64,000 nt of DNA from Apis mellifera (Eukaryota; Arthropoda; Insecta; Hymenoptera; Apidae). The stretch covers positions 2,388,501 to 2,452,500 of the forward strand of contig NC_037642.1 in the NCBI RefSeq assembly GCF_003254395.2, in the 5' to 3' direction. The translations under genes were made by a program, and so were the position numbers. Of the stretch, positions 13,585 through 25,900 are shown one piece after another. Positions within the stretch are counted from its first letter, which is position 1. Each line of letters begins with the position of its first letter. The notes beneath the pieces were generated by a model. That model saw only the letters and a list, made by a program, of their open reading frames with translations. It did not search any database and had not been told where the DNA came from.

Positions 13585-13776
13585 CAGAGTCCTGTTGTTG
13601 AGCATATCCAGCGATATCGATTTGTTGCCCGTTTATGACAAGATCCCTTATGCAACCAACGTAACCTTGTCTCAAGGCACCTGTCCACAGTACCGGAGGA
13701 ACTGTAAGGGGTGCAAATGGAGCACCCACACCACCGATATACAGTAATCCATCTAGATCTAGTTGCGTCGAATCAC
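13585..13776 (-). CDS. Nrx-1: Neurexin internal exon: C-terminal part of LNS3 domain
   Basis: This exon of 192 nt is flanked by a TTTCAG acceptor and a CTCTG|GTAAGA donor on the minus strand, phase 1 at both ends. A glycine codon is split across each junction. The peptide contains LDGLLYIGGVGAP, then a proline-rich turn and VLWTGALRQGYVGCIRDLVING, ending in a QQIDIAGYAQQQDS linker. The YIGG...GYVGCIRDL..NG run is the classic end of a neurexin LNS domain, including the cysteine that closes it. Length and phase mean the exon could be skipped without shifting the frame, though that would remove the end of the fold. It follows an 8.9-kb intron and precedes the EGF exon by 1.5 kb. Confidence 0.97.
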
Positions 13777-14079
13777 CTGAAACGCAGTTATGTTATCCTG
13801 CTATTTAAATTACTGTATAGAAATTCTAATAATAATTAATATTATTTTATTTATTTCATATTTAAGATATTTTTATTTGGAATAATGATAATTATTTATT
13901 ATTAATAATAATGGCTTGAATGTTTAATATAGCATTTAATATTTGTAATGATTATAATTTATCATCGAATGTAATAATAAAGAAATTTAAAAGCAATTCT
14001 TAACGTTTTTTGAAATTTTGCACAATTATTCAAATTTTCATGGTTTCAACAAAGTTTCCTACGTCGACCATAGAGAGTT

Positions 14080-14265
14080 CTATTTTATTCAAACACTTAA
14101 AATTTTGTGGTTCCAATCCATCCACGAATACATTGGCTAGTTGAAGTACTATTTTATTTGATCACTTAAAACTTTGTAATTCCAATGCATTTTCAACAAG
14201 CATATATCTGCAAACTATATACCATTTCTATGACCATTTAAAACTTCATTTCACTTCAAATTCAA
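14080..14265. repeat. Diverged tandem repeat, three copies of about 70 bp
   Basis: Unit starts at 14080, 14149 and about 14221 share a CTATTTTATT...CACTTAAAA(C/T)TTTGT...TTCCAAT(C/G)CAT pattern with substitutions. The third copy is the most diverged. No open frame or mobile element is linked to it. Confidence 0.7.
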
Positions 14266-15118
14266 CAAGTTTTGTTTTTAAAAATCAAATTATAGGATTT
14301 TATATTATATTTCAGAGAAATTACTTGTGTATTAACCATAAAGTTTGTTTATTTGCTTTTATCACGATATGGAAATTCAAGATATTTTAAAATATATTCA
14401 AAATATTTTTACTTTCATAAAAATAATTATGTAATTTCTTTTCTTTTTTTTTTTAATAAACTTGAAGAAAATATTTTTTATATTAATATTTACATTAAAT
14501 TTATTAAAAAATTTTGCAAAAGATTTTCTCTCCCCAAGTAGAAGCTTGAGCAGATATATTCTTATTATCCTAATCACGTCCCTATAGAATTCTTGGTACC
14601 ACTTTCCACTTACATTTCATTCGAAAATTTCGCCTTAATCCAGACTATCTCGCACAACTTTATCACGCATTATCTCCCCTACGAAACATTTACATCTATG
14701 TTCCGCTAACTATCCTCATTATCTCCCATTCATGACCCACCCATTACATACTTTAAGCAGCGAGAACGCACCATCTTCTCAAGACGGAGCTTGTTCGAAA
14801 TGACTCGAACTATGCCCAATTATTCGGACCGATGCTCTCGAGCCTCGTTAATTCGACGTTAATTAAAAACTCACGAGACCCGCTTAAAGTCCATTATCCT
14901 CCGCCCGACTATTTTTCTTTCCCTTCTTTCCGGCTCAAAAACGAAAGTTTCCCGCTTACGAGCGCTGGAGAACCGGGAGGGAAAAAGTTCACCGACTCTA
15001 CGAATTAGCACTAGGACACGGCGCGACGTGCTTTGTGAAAATAATAGTCGTCTCTTGCATAACCTCGAGCTTAATCGTTCTGTAATCTTAAAATTAAACT
15101 CTGCGACTGGTGCTCCTC

Positions 15119-15139
15119 TTTTTTTTTTTTTTTTTTTTT
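15119..15139. repeat. T21 homopolymer
   Basis: Twenty-one T residues, followed by AAAAAGAG and preceded by CTCCTC. No target-site duplication or retroposed sequence was recognised beside it. Confidence 0.9.
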
Positions 15140-16172
15140 AAAAAGAGAGTTCATTGTCCGTGTTTAAGAATCGGAATATTCTTTGATTCATTTATAAACG
15201 AATTGGGCAAGAGTAATTGCAAATTAATTTGTGAAATGTAGTTCATTTCTTTCTTTTTTTGTTTTTAAATGGTACTTAGGAGAACAAGATTGATTAAACG
15301 GAGGATAATGAAGATAGAAGTAGTCATTGATTTTTAATTTTTTTAAATTCTTTAAGATAGAAATACTATTAATTATCTTTTTGTCCAACAATTTATAATA
15401 TTGATTTTCTTAACCTTACAATTATAGAAAAGAATATATTATATATAAATTTGTACTAATATCTTTTGCATTAAATTTTCAATTAATTTTGCAATTTCAT
15501 ATCTTTTCATTTCTCAATTTGATATCTTATATCATTTCAAAATATGATTATTTATTAAATTAATTATTAGGATTTTTTTTGAAAATATATATAGGTTTTT
15601 GGAATTTGGAAAGCGTGTCTCTGAGATTTCTGTAAGATTAATGTCTTGCATTTGCGATTAAAAAATTTATGCGCGTTAAATGGAATGCTGTGGAAATATT
15701 AAATAGAACACTGTAAAGCTGGTTGAAGGACATTCTAATTATCTTATTTCTGATTCATGAATATTTTATAATGAAATTTATAATTCTATTATCGCTACAG
15801 CGTTAATAGACCAATGTATATGAAACATGCAAACGTCGTAACTTTGTCCTTGAATTTCTGCGTATAAAAATTAATTTTTTCCACGTTCTAAGATCAAATT
15901 TCTTTTTTTATCAATCATTAACATTTTATTAACCGTATAATTTAACTTTATGCAAATTTTATACAACGTGTAATAATTTAGTTGTTATAATGAATAGTAC
16001 AATTATAAAAAAAGAGGGGGAAAAGAAAAACTTTGTAAGAAAATTTCTTAATCTTACAAATTATAATAATATATCCAAATATAAATTATCAATCTTGAAA
16101 ATAATTACATGTATGTAATATTTATGTTATCTATCATTTACATTATATTTACATAATATTTACATCATCATT

Positions 16173-16192
16173 AATCGCCAAATTTGGCGATT
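16173..16192. promoter_or_regulatory. 20-bp palindrome containing a CArG-type box
   Basis: The sequence AATCGCCAAA is followed immediately by its exact reverse complement. The centre, CCAAATTTGG at 16178-16187, fits the CC(A/T)6GG consensus of SRF/MADS-box factors. It is intronic; function is inferred only. Confidence 0.35.
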
Positions 16193-16845
16193 TATGTTTG
16201 AAAGTAATTCCTTATAAATATTTTCTTTATACACTTAATGATTAAAATTAATAGGATTAAAATAAATGATACATTTTATACTCTATATAGTTTTAAAATA
16301 ATAAAAAATAAAAAAGAATAAAAAGAGACATTATAAAAATTATTTTTGAATACGAGACAGCAAGAAAAATACCAAAAGATACGAATTGGAAAGGAAATTG
16401 TAAAGAAAAATGAGTAGCTCGTCCTTGAAAATTCTTATTTATTAAATATTCAAGATTATAATCATAATTCGAGAAATAAAATTTGTCCCTCACTATTTTG
16501 TATTGTATACAGTCTTTTAATTGCTGGTTACGTTAATTGGATGCCTGTTCTTATTATTATACATATTGCAAAATAAAAGAATGGAGATTTTTCATTCCTA
16601 TATTCTTTGGAATTTGGGAAGAATATTCTAGAAATTTGTAATGTTTCCCTGCATATCTTCATTCATCTTTGAGCTGTGCACAACTTCCTTTTTCAATAGT
16701 ATTCTATAATTTACACTAACTCTATTAACCATTCTGCCAGTACAACGCTCATAAAATTTTTAATGTTCAATATTTGAAGGAGGTTACGAAAGGAGGATTA
16801 TTTGTTCGAAACTTGTGATCTTTTTATTGCTACGTGATTCCGGCA

Positions 16846-16876
16846 AACGTGGTTACATCATATTTGTAACCACGTT
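16846..16876. repeat. Perfect 12-bp inverted repeat with 7-nt loop
   Basis: AACGTGGTTACA at 16846-16857 is matched by its exact complement TGTAACCACGTT at 16865-16876. The hairpin is too short for a typical microRNA precursor, and no known mature microRNA was recognised in it. Confidence 0.7.
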
Positions 16877-19800
16877 AAGCGGGCCCTGGAAAATGGGCAT
16901 TTGCTTGGAAATTCGCTGATCAAGCCGGAAACATTTCAGACGAAACTCGGATGCAATGCTCTGCACGTGACGCTTATTTACATAGATCTGCAATATTATA
17001 ATGCGCACCAGGCTACGATAATTGAATGTGCGAGAAAGTTTGATATTTCGAACATGTCTCTCCGCATTTTTTTCCTGCGAAATGCTACGTGCTACCTGCC
17101 CTTCCTTCCTATCATTTGATCGTGCAAAATTTTGGAGGAAAAGGAAAAATAAATTATTCTTCTCCATTCTTTCGTGTCTCTATTTTTTAACATAAAAAAC
17201 AGAGGACTTTGCTTCTCTTTTTATCGGAATATTATAAAAGTACAAAGGTTTCGATCAAGATAAATTTTTAATTTTACTGTTCGTGTAATTATAACGTTAT
17301 GACATAATATAATTTAATGTATATTATTTTTATAAAAATGCTATAAAATTTTCATTCAAATAATTCTTTTTAAACATGATAAAATAATATATACAATAAT
17401 TATTAAAATTATTTTTTAGAAAGTTAATAGAACTTTCTATATATTATATAATAATAATAAAATAACTTCAATATATTGTACTGCAACAATGTTAAAATAA
17501 AAAATTGCATATTCGAAGTACCATTATTTCAAATATCATTCTCCTATATTTCTTAAAATATTCAATAAAATAACATCCACAAGAGAATAGTATCTTTTTA
17601 CATAACTGCTGTTATTTCAAATACAGAAGAAACAGATTTTATTTATAAAATCTTGCATCATTCGAGAAATATTTTCTCTTACTTATCTATTTTAAAAATC
17701 CCAAATCCCCACTACAATATTTTCTCAAGATAAGAAAACCAAACAGATCAATTACGTCATTAACATTTCCGAAAATAGGAAGTTGCATAAACGCACATGT
17801 TAAAATGTTAACTCATCGATGAAAATATATTTCTATTTTTATATCGTAATATTTCAATGATGCAGATATATTTCTCGCTTATCATCTCTGCAGTGATTCT
17901 CCGAATGCCAATAGTTCTTTTTTTTTTTTTCCTCTCAAGAAGATTATTCTATTGGTTTAACCGTAATCGCGCTTAAAGCCTCGATGATTCATGTTTGACA
18001 GATTACGCTCTTCCTACCGTGAATAACCATCACCAACGATTTAATTCAGTTGTTCGTCTTTGAGGTTTTAGGTAACGTTGGCAGGACGTTGTTTCATCAG
18101 AAGAACGAGATAAAACATTTTCAAGTGTTCCATTCATCTGAGAGAAATTATTTCATGGTTGAGTGAAGGCTTCTCTTTTTTTTCATCTTTTTGTAATCTT
18201 CAAAGAGATTTTATTGAGATTATTAATTGTGTTATCTTGTTCTCTTAACTTGAAAATGTTTCTTCCTTCAGTAATTCAGAATCATTTTTCTTTCGTCAAG
18301 GAGAAATATTGAACGAAGATATCCTATGTGTTTTAAATATCTGATATTATTTATATTCTATTTCGTCAATTATTGATTTATTTTTGAATTGCTTTTAAAT
18401 CTTTTTAATAAATTATTTTTAATTTTAAAAAGTATATAGTTTTAATCTTTTGTAAATATATCTTGATTCGATTTAAACATGAATTGAATTTCTTAATTAA
18501 ATACAATTCTAAAACATTTATCAATTACTCAAAAATAATTTAACGTAAGATATTGAATATGTAATTAAATATTAAATTGATTGAAAATTTTATTTGTCAG
18601 ATATCACTTGTAAATTAACAATTTCATTTTAGAATCTCTAAAGAATTATTTTGAAATTCAATAAATCAAACGAAAATATATTTTCATCTATCTTTGAAAT
18701 ATAAGTTATAAATATTTCTGTAATATTACATTACAATTAGCTTTTATCAAATATTTGATACAAATGTTGCATTATTCTTGGAACATTCGAATAATTTTAT
18801 TAAATTGAACAGATAAAACTTTTTCAACTTCAAGTTTCAAGTATTAATAGAAGTTTATTTCAAATAAAATGTCGTATAATTTATTTTATTAAGTTATAAT
18901 TAAAATTTGCATTAAGTAAAATGAGATAAGCTGAGAATGTTTATCTTCGTTATTCTGTATTCTTCATTTCAACTAAGGCAAAATTAAATTGCTTGTTAAT
19001 AAATAAGTCTTAAGCGATATTTTTGTATATTAATTTTTATATTTTCGAATAATAATAATATTCTATACTCAACAAATTTTCAAATTCAATTATTTCAAAA
19101 ACTAATTTTTAAATGATAAAAATTTCTGTATAATTCTATACCTTTTACTTATTTTTAGAATTATATTTTATCAATGATTTATTTATATCAAATACTCTCA
19201 GTATTCAAAATCAAGCAGCAATATAATATTAAAGAGAGAGGTCTAGAAAGGAAGTTTTTAACGTATATATTAATTAGAATCATACATTAAGTTTAATTAT
19301 GAATGCTTGAATCGTATTGGTCTCTTTCACGTGTTACGAGGGCAATTGGCCTGCAGAAAGCGTTCACACTCGAAAAATTTCGTACAAACTCGTCCCAGTG
19401 AAGCAACGAAGCACAGTTTTGAGGCTGAAATTGCTAAAAGCTCGGATTTCAAAGGCGAGTTTCATGGACAAATTAACTGGCTGTGTAATTCAGGTGACCA
19501 TCAAGGGTTTCGTGGAAACTTGTGAAATAGTGAATAAGTACACGATTCTGTAGTTGTGAATTTCTTTCGTTTAATCCTGACACCATTAACGTTTTCGCTT
19601 ATTCATTTGAATTCATTTGAATGTCCAAAATTAATAACCGATTAATTTTCATGGTTTCTTTGTTGCAAATAAAATTTTCACTATATAATAACCTTGTAGC
19701 ATTGAATATAGAATTATAGAATATATTCGTAATAGTAAAAAAATCATTAATCGATTTGTACAGAATTTATTGCAATTAAATTTCAAATAAATAATCAATC

Positions 19801-21143
19801 TTCAAAATATTTCCTATATTAATTAAATCAAATTAAAAACACGATATTCATACCAATTATTTTTCTTAAGAGATATATTATAAGAATTATTTCAAGAATT
19901 CATCCTCCTCCAAGAAGAAAGAAAAAAAAAATATTTAATCAGTATAAAATAACAGTATAATAAATGAGATACAATTAGAGTCAATTAGCATTAAAATATT
20001 TAAATATTCAATATACAGTAAATATTATACTTTCATATTCATTAATTACTTGATCGAAATCAATGGATATATCGCAACTTCAATTTTTCATCCACCAATT
20101 CTCACCGCTTCTTAAAATTCCCTTAACTCAAGCACGCCATCTATGAAAGTCATAAGCCTAATTCAACGATTTGTCGCCCCATATAACGTTCGTTCTATGA
20201 ACGAGGCGATCACAGAAATAGAATCCCAAACATATAAAGCCCACCACAAGAGTATTTTTCGAGCAATCGTAAATCCGACTATCGCAAATGGTCAGGGGGA
20301 TAAAAGACGTCCCCGGAAATCGTTCGCGGCTAGAATTTAACGCCACGCCGCCTTCCATGTACACACAACGTGAAAAATCGAAGGAAACAGAATTCGTGGG
20401 GAGAATGGCGCAAGAGTTGGAGGTAACCAAGACGGAAGTACGCCGGGGGAGAGGCAGGAAGGACGTGATTTCTGCGGTGAGACCGGGTTCCGTTATTTGA
20501 ACTGGGCGACAGAGAAGTCGATGAAGGATTCACAACCGGGGAACTCCTCCACTTTCTGTTTATTTATCGGTTTAATAAAGCCTCACCGTACACCCTAACC
20601 TGTATCAACTCTCTTTTCTACGCTTGTTTGACTTTTTATTCTATCTTAGTTTCAGAGTTATGAATAAATTCACGATTAAATCTGGAAGAAGTTTTTGATT
20701 GTCTTTCAAATGATTTGGGAAGATCTTCTATAATTTTCTATGATAAGAGTTATGAAAATGTGTTTGTAAAGTGAGAAGTTTTGACTTTGATAATATTAGA
20801 ATTTGATACTGTTAACATGGAATAGATTCATGAGATTTTGAAGATTATAAATTATCATAAACTCAAATTAAGATTTAAGATTTATTCATGATAAGTATTT
20901 CTATGTATAAATAAGTAAAATTAAAAAACTTAATACTAGCCAAGTTTTATATATACATATAAAAATGTCAATATAAAATATACTTATACTACCTTTTCTT
21001 CTAAACCTTTCAATTATAATTAGATTGTGGATGTTAATGTCAATATGTATTTTAATAAAAAGTAGATAAAAAAATGTAATCAAAATAAAAATTTATTTCT
21101 TCATTATATCTTGTATAAAATTCCAAAAAAAGATGTTTTATTT

Positions 21144-21247
21144 TGCATATTTTGCATGTTGTATTTTTTTTTTTTGCATATTGCATATTATTTGCATATT
21201 GTGCATGTATATTGGATGCATATTTGTTGCATCCATGTTTCCTGCAT
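21144..21247. repeat. Cluster of nine TGCAT motifs
   Basis: TGCAT, mostly as TTGCATATT, begins at 21144, 21153, 21175, 21182, 21193, 21202, 21217, 21228 and 21243. Further copies occur near 21433 and 21449. Spacing is irregular (7-22 bp), so it is a degenerate low-complexity array or a clustered octamer-like binding region. Confidence 0.7.
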
Positions 21248-21758
21248 ATTCGACTATTAACTATCCACCAAATTCGGATCAATAAAATAGTCCCTAGTAT
21301 ATAAATATACGTATATGTATGTAAATATCTTACATCATCTTTATAAAATAGAAAGTTTTAAATTTTAAATGGTATATATATTATGCAATGAAAATTCATG
21401 ACATAAAATGTTATACAATTGTTCTTTATTTTGCATATTGTATATTTGCATCTAAAAGCATCTCATTCTTTGCAGAATTTCTTCCTTATTACAAAACAAT
21501 TCAAATAACCTATTTATCACAACATCTACATTTAAAAAATAATAAGAAATACGAGCTGCTATAAAAATTTCTATCTGGTATATAAAAATAAATTAATCAG
21601 CAACCCAAATTGTAAATAACATTCTATTAAATTATCATCATCGTTGCAAACGAAGAAAGTTAGTTAGAACAAATTCCTAAAGAAACGGATCTAACGAACA
21701 GACTAAGCGGTAGTAAAACTTGAGGATCGTGGAAAAAGTAAAGGTAGAAGATTTATTA

Positions 21759-21778
21759 CGTTCCACGCACGTGGAACG
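21759..21778. repeat. Inverted repeat with 9-bp arms
   Basis: CGTTCCACG and CGTGGAACG are separated by CA. It lies in a short G+C-richer stretch of the 8.9-kb intron and could be a dimeric factor site. Confidence 0.65.
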
Positions 21779-22716
21779 GTTAGCTGCACCTGCAGATAAG
21801 TGTCCTCGAGCATGTAACTCTGAATTATGAGTGGCTTCCTTCTCAACCCCGAGCATTTTTCCCTCTTTCGTCGTTTATGTCGTCTACCAACCGGATCCAG
21901 AACTTTTCCTTGTGTAGATTAAACGATAAACACCTTACATCCTACCAAACTGTCGCGAGATTAAAGGGAAAAAGAGAAGAAAAAGCAATGGAAATGAATG
22001 ATTTGCAATTGAAAGAGCACAAGGAAAATGACATACAATTTCGTGAAGGAAATTTAATTAAATTATATTGATATTTTGTAGAATATTTATCAATATAAAA
22101 TATATGATACATTTATATGTAGTTTTATTTATATTTTAAGAAAAATATAAAAGAAAAGATACATTGAACTATTATTAGGGCACCAATAAAATAATTGAAA
22201 TAAGCTGAATTAATATGTATTAATATATATTATGCCTATTAATGAATTAAATTTATACTCGATACGAAATTAATTCAAAGTTTAGCTATCAGATTGAGAA
22301 CATATGGCACTAACATGACATGGATGAAGGAACAGAGGAAGATGGTGTCAAGTTACAAGAAACTACGACAGCGTTACATAATACACCTCTTCTTGTTAAT
22401 TTGTACGCGCACGAAAATTAAATTAGAATAAATATATATAACGTGAATATTAATTGAATCTTCCAGTAGAAATAATCTTTTTTATCTGTAATAATTTGTA
22501 GAAACAGAGGAAGAAAATTTATAACAATAATGAAATTAATATTCATCAAAAAACTAGACAAGAAATTAATTTGTTTTAAAATGTATTCCTCTTTTCCCTT
22601 AACAATCTATTGTTTTTACCAAAAAATCAATACCATTTTAACTATTATTTCTAAAAGTAATTTAATTAATGAAAATATTTAGGGTTAAATAATGAAATGA
22701 AACTTTTATTTCTTAC

Positions 22717-22909
22717 CTGGTGTACGAAATTCAACTATTGAATCGTCTACGGTGACACGTCCGTCTCGTTCAACACGACGAAGTGCCACATCGTGCCAGA
22801 TTCCATTGTCGATTCGTTGCTTCGATGACTTTACTTTTACAGGTCCGCTTCCGAGATCGATATGTAGATATAAATGACCTCCAAAGATTTCGAATGCGAA
22901 GAGATCTTG
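22717..22909 (-). CDS. Nrx-1: Neurexin internal exon: core of LNS3 domain
   Basis: The 193-nt exon gives 64 residues plus one base (phase 0 to phase 1). It starts after TTTTTGCAG and ends at CAG|GTAAGA on the minus strand. The peptide carries hallmark neurexin LNS motifs: DLFAFEIFGGHLYLHIDLGSG, followed by a VKVKSSKQRI strand, the NGIWHDVALRR segment (the conserved G-x-W-H of laminin-G folds) and RDGRVTVD. LNS domains are extracellular beta-sandwiches; in neurexins some bind ligands in a Ca2+-dependent way, but no ligand can be assigned from this piece. Its first codons continue directly from the exon at 27350-27457 across a variable loop that is shorter than I recall in vertebrate neurexins. 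The in-frame codons upstream of the splice site are intronic. Confidence 0.97.
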
Positions 22910-25900
22910 CTGCAAAAATAAATTTTATTTTATCTTTTTAATATTACAAGTTAAAAATTTCATAAAATTATACCCTAATCTTATCTCGATTTTCATATTT
23001 ATATGTAAATTTTAGTAGCGTTATATTTTAAGAAATAGATGATTTTTAAGATAAAAATTTATAAAGATATTGTTCATATATTTATGGAAAATAAGAACAT
23101 ATACAGTGCACATTACAAGTTAAAAATATATAATTTTCTCATTTCTAATTAAGATTTTCCTATTAGAATTGATTCAATTTTGCCAAAAGACTCTCATTCT
23201 TTAAAATCCTTTTAATCCTTCAGATGCAATATTCATTACAAATCAAATTTAGCTTTATAATTAGTAAAAAATTGACTGCACATAGCTTCTTTTATTGAAG
23301 CTTTCAAAATATTTTACAAATTAAAGAACAAATAATTTATAATTAAATCTTCCATTCTTCCAGTCGTCTGAAATTTCTAAAGCACTTATATTTTTCAAAA
23401 TCTCCCTTCATCAATTTCTCTACCAATCCTTCCCCATAAAATTCTCACTCTCTCTACGAAACTTCCAATAATAATTCCAAAAAAAAAAAAACTTAATCCC
23501 CAATTTCTCAGTGGTTTCCCAAAATAGCGCAGGGACGCGTCACTGACCACTTGCTTTTATATCACGACTAATAGCCATGTAATAATAATACATATATACG
23601 TATATATGTATATATACACATTTACAAACACCAAAACAGAGACATTCTGCTTTACAGACACGAACGGTAACGGAGGAAGCATTTGTTCGGTGGAACCGGT
23701 GATTCTGCTAATGAGCAAGCCGCACGAATTCGCGGCCTTAACGAGAACCCGGTTTTCGCAACTTTCCGATTTATTTCACGCCGTTCCACGCCACGCAACT
23801 GTGATTATTCGCGATGCTAGCGAATACCCCCTCCATACCCGTTCCAACCGTTGAAATATAATTGTGGGAATTACGAGGAGGTATTGTTAAATCGAGATAA
23901 CTGCATGCAGCGAGCGAAACGCGACTCGAGTGGTGAAAATGCATTTCCTACCCGTTGTCGCTTGCCCACCTCGTGCCCTAGATATCTCACCTGTCTACCT
24001 GCGTGCAAGTAGACCAACTGTGCGCAGGGTGGTTATTTCTGGAGTGGTGATGCAGTTGGAAAAGGCGCAGTTGAATTTATTGAATCGAGTCCATTCATCT
24101 TCCCCTTTCGAGGGATTTTATATAAATTGTACTTATGCTTGAAGAGAATACACACACACAGTGCCACGTAATTTTTTCAGATTATAACTTCGTTAACGCT
24201 GCCTGTTTGTAAGAAGGAAGTTTTTTTTCGAGAGCGTTGAAAGGAATTCTTAAAATGTAAAATTTGTATGAAAGATAAGAAAAGGAGATTGTTTCTTTAT
24301 TTTTATGTGTAATGAACTTTACAGAATTATTGATAAAGCTATATCTTTTAAACTAATCATTTTTTTGATTCTTTTATTTTAATAATTTTATGGAATGGCA
24401 TAAATTTATTTCTTTATTTCTATAATGTAATTTTTATATTTATTAGGAATTTATTAAATATTTAGAAAGCTTATTAATACGAAAATTAATTAATTTAAAA
24501 TTGTAACAAATTTAATGTACTTTTTTAATTTTTTAATTGGAATATTTTTGTATCTGATTACAATATTTTAAAACTCATTAAATTTATTATCATTACTAAT
24601 TACTTAAAATAATTTTGTATACAATTTACGTAATGCTTAGTTACAAATGATGTTATATTTGTTTTCATTAATTAAATTTTCACCTCTAATTTTACAGATA
24701 AATCATAAAACGATATCCCTGATATTTTGCATATTTAAATCATAAGGGATTAATTATATTTTTATTCAAATTCCATATAATTGAATTAAATTTAATTTAC
24801 AATACCTTAAGCAACAATCACTGAAAATATCCGTGCAATTTTTCAAACGAAAAATATATTACTTTTGTTTTATTTATATTCACGTTGCCGTACAGATTAT
24901 ATTAAAGAGGAAAGCGTAACGTTTTAAAACACACGTATTCGATTTATGTATCAATAAATGCATTATTAACAATTTCAAAGCGCATGTCTCCTCTGCAAAT
25001 AAAAATCCATTAATGGAAAAATTCCTTTTTCTATTCTATAATATCACATATTTTTCAACGTGCGACAATAAAATTCGATTACATTCCTGTATCAGTTCGA
25101 TAACAGTTTTCCACGGACAATTTTTGAAACAGTATCCATGATTTTATCAAACAAAAAAAAAAATGCATCACGTGACCGATAATTTAATTGCCATCACCCC
25201 ACTTCGTGTAATCTCTTCCTTTTTCGCTCGAATAAACATTGATTTTTAAATCAGTCGTAGCTTCCAACTTTCATTTATCATTTTTCTATCTTCCATTCGT
25301 TTATCCATCTCCCTTCGATTCTTCCTTTTATTAAATAATCTTTTCTATCCTCTTTCTCAAATTCGTTTCTTTCTTCAACTTTCCTTTACATTTACATTTT
25401 CATTTTTGTTCGATATATAGTTATATTTTTATTTGACAATGTGAAATTGATTATGACTATAAAACTAGATTTAAAATTAATATTAATATGCACGAATAAT
25501 TTTTTCAGACAGGAGAAAATTAATAAAGTTTTTAATAAATTATTAAAGTTAGAAAAGATTGTGATTTTTCATTCTTCTGAGTGGAAGAATATTAAGATTA
25601 AATATTTGTGAAATAATTTTGAATTTTGAATAATTGTGAATTTCTTTTTATTCAAAAATATTTATTTAGCAATATTAATATTAGATGATCCAAAAATTAA
25701 TTGTAGTTTTTGATAGTATAATATTTAAAATTGTGGCTTTATTTAAACTGAATTTATTTAATTAAAATATTTATGCATTTTTCTTATTCTAGAATTTAAT
25801 TTTTTATAAATTCTTTTAAAATAGATATTTAAATATACATTACATAAAGATGTATTTGCTATTTCTGTCTTGCCATTAAAATTAACAAAGACAATAACAT

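Larger units (their letters stand above)
13777..22716 (-). other. Neurexin intron between LNS3 core and LNS3 end exons
   Basis: An intron of 8940 bp bounded by GTAAGA and GTTTCAG on the minus strand. It holds a three-copy 70-bp tandem repeat (14080-14265), a 21-T run at 15119-15139, a CArG-type palindrome (16173-16192), a 12-bp-stem hairpin (16846-16876), a TGCAT cluster (21144-21247) and an inverted repeat (21759-21778). Relatively G+C-rich patches lie at about 14750-15060, 16830-17130 and 20100-20540. Open frames in those patches have no family features and occur on both strands. Confidence 0.88.

Noticed and set aside
16853..17167. 104-codon minus-strand frame as a gene
   Set aside because: Low-complexity ends, no domain, and an equally open frame on the other strand; kept only as a patch worth checking.
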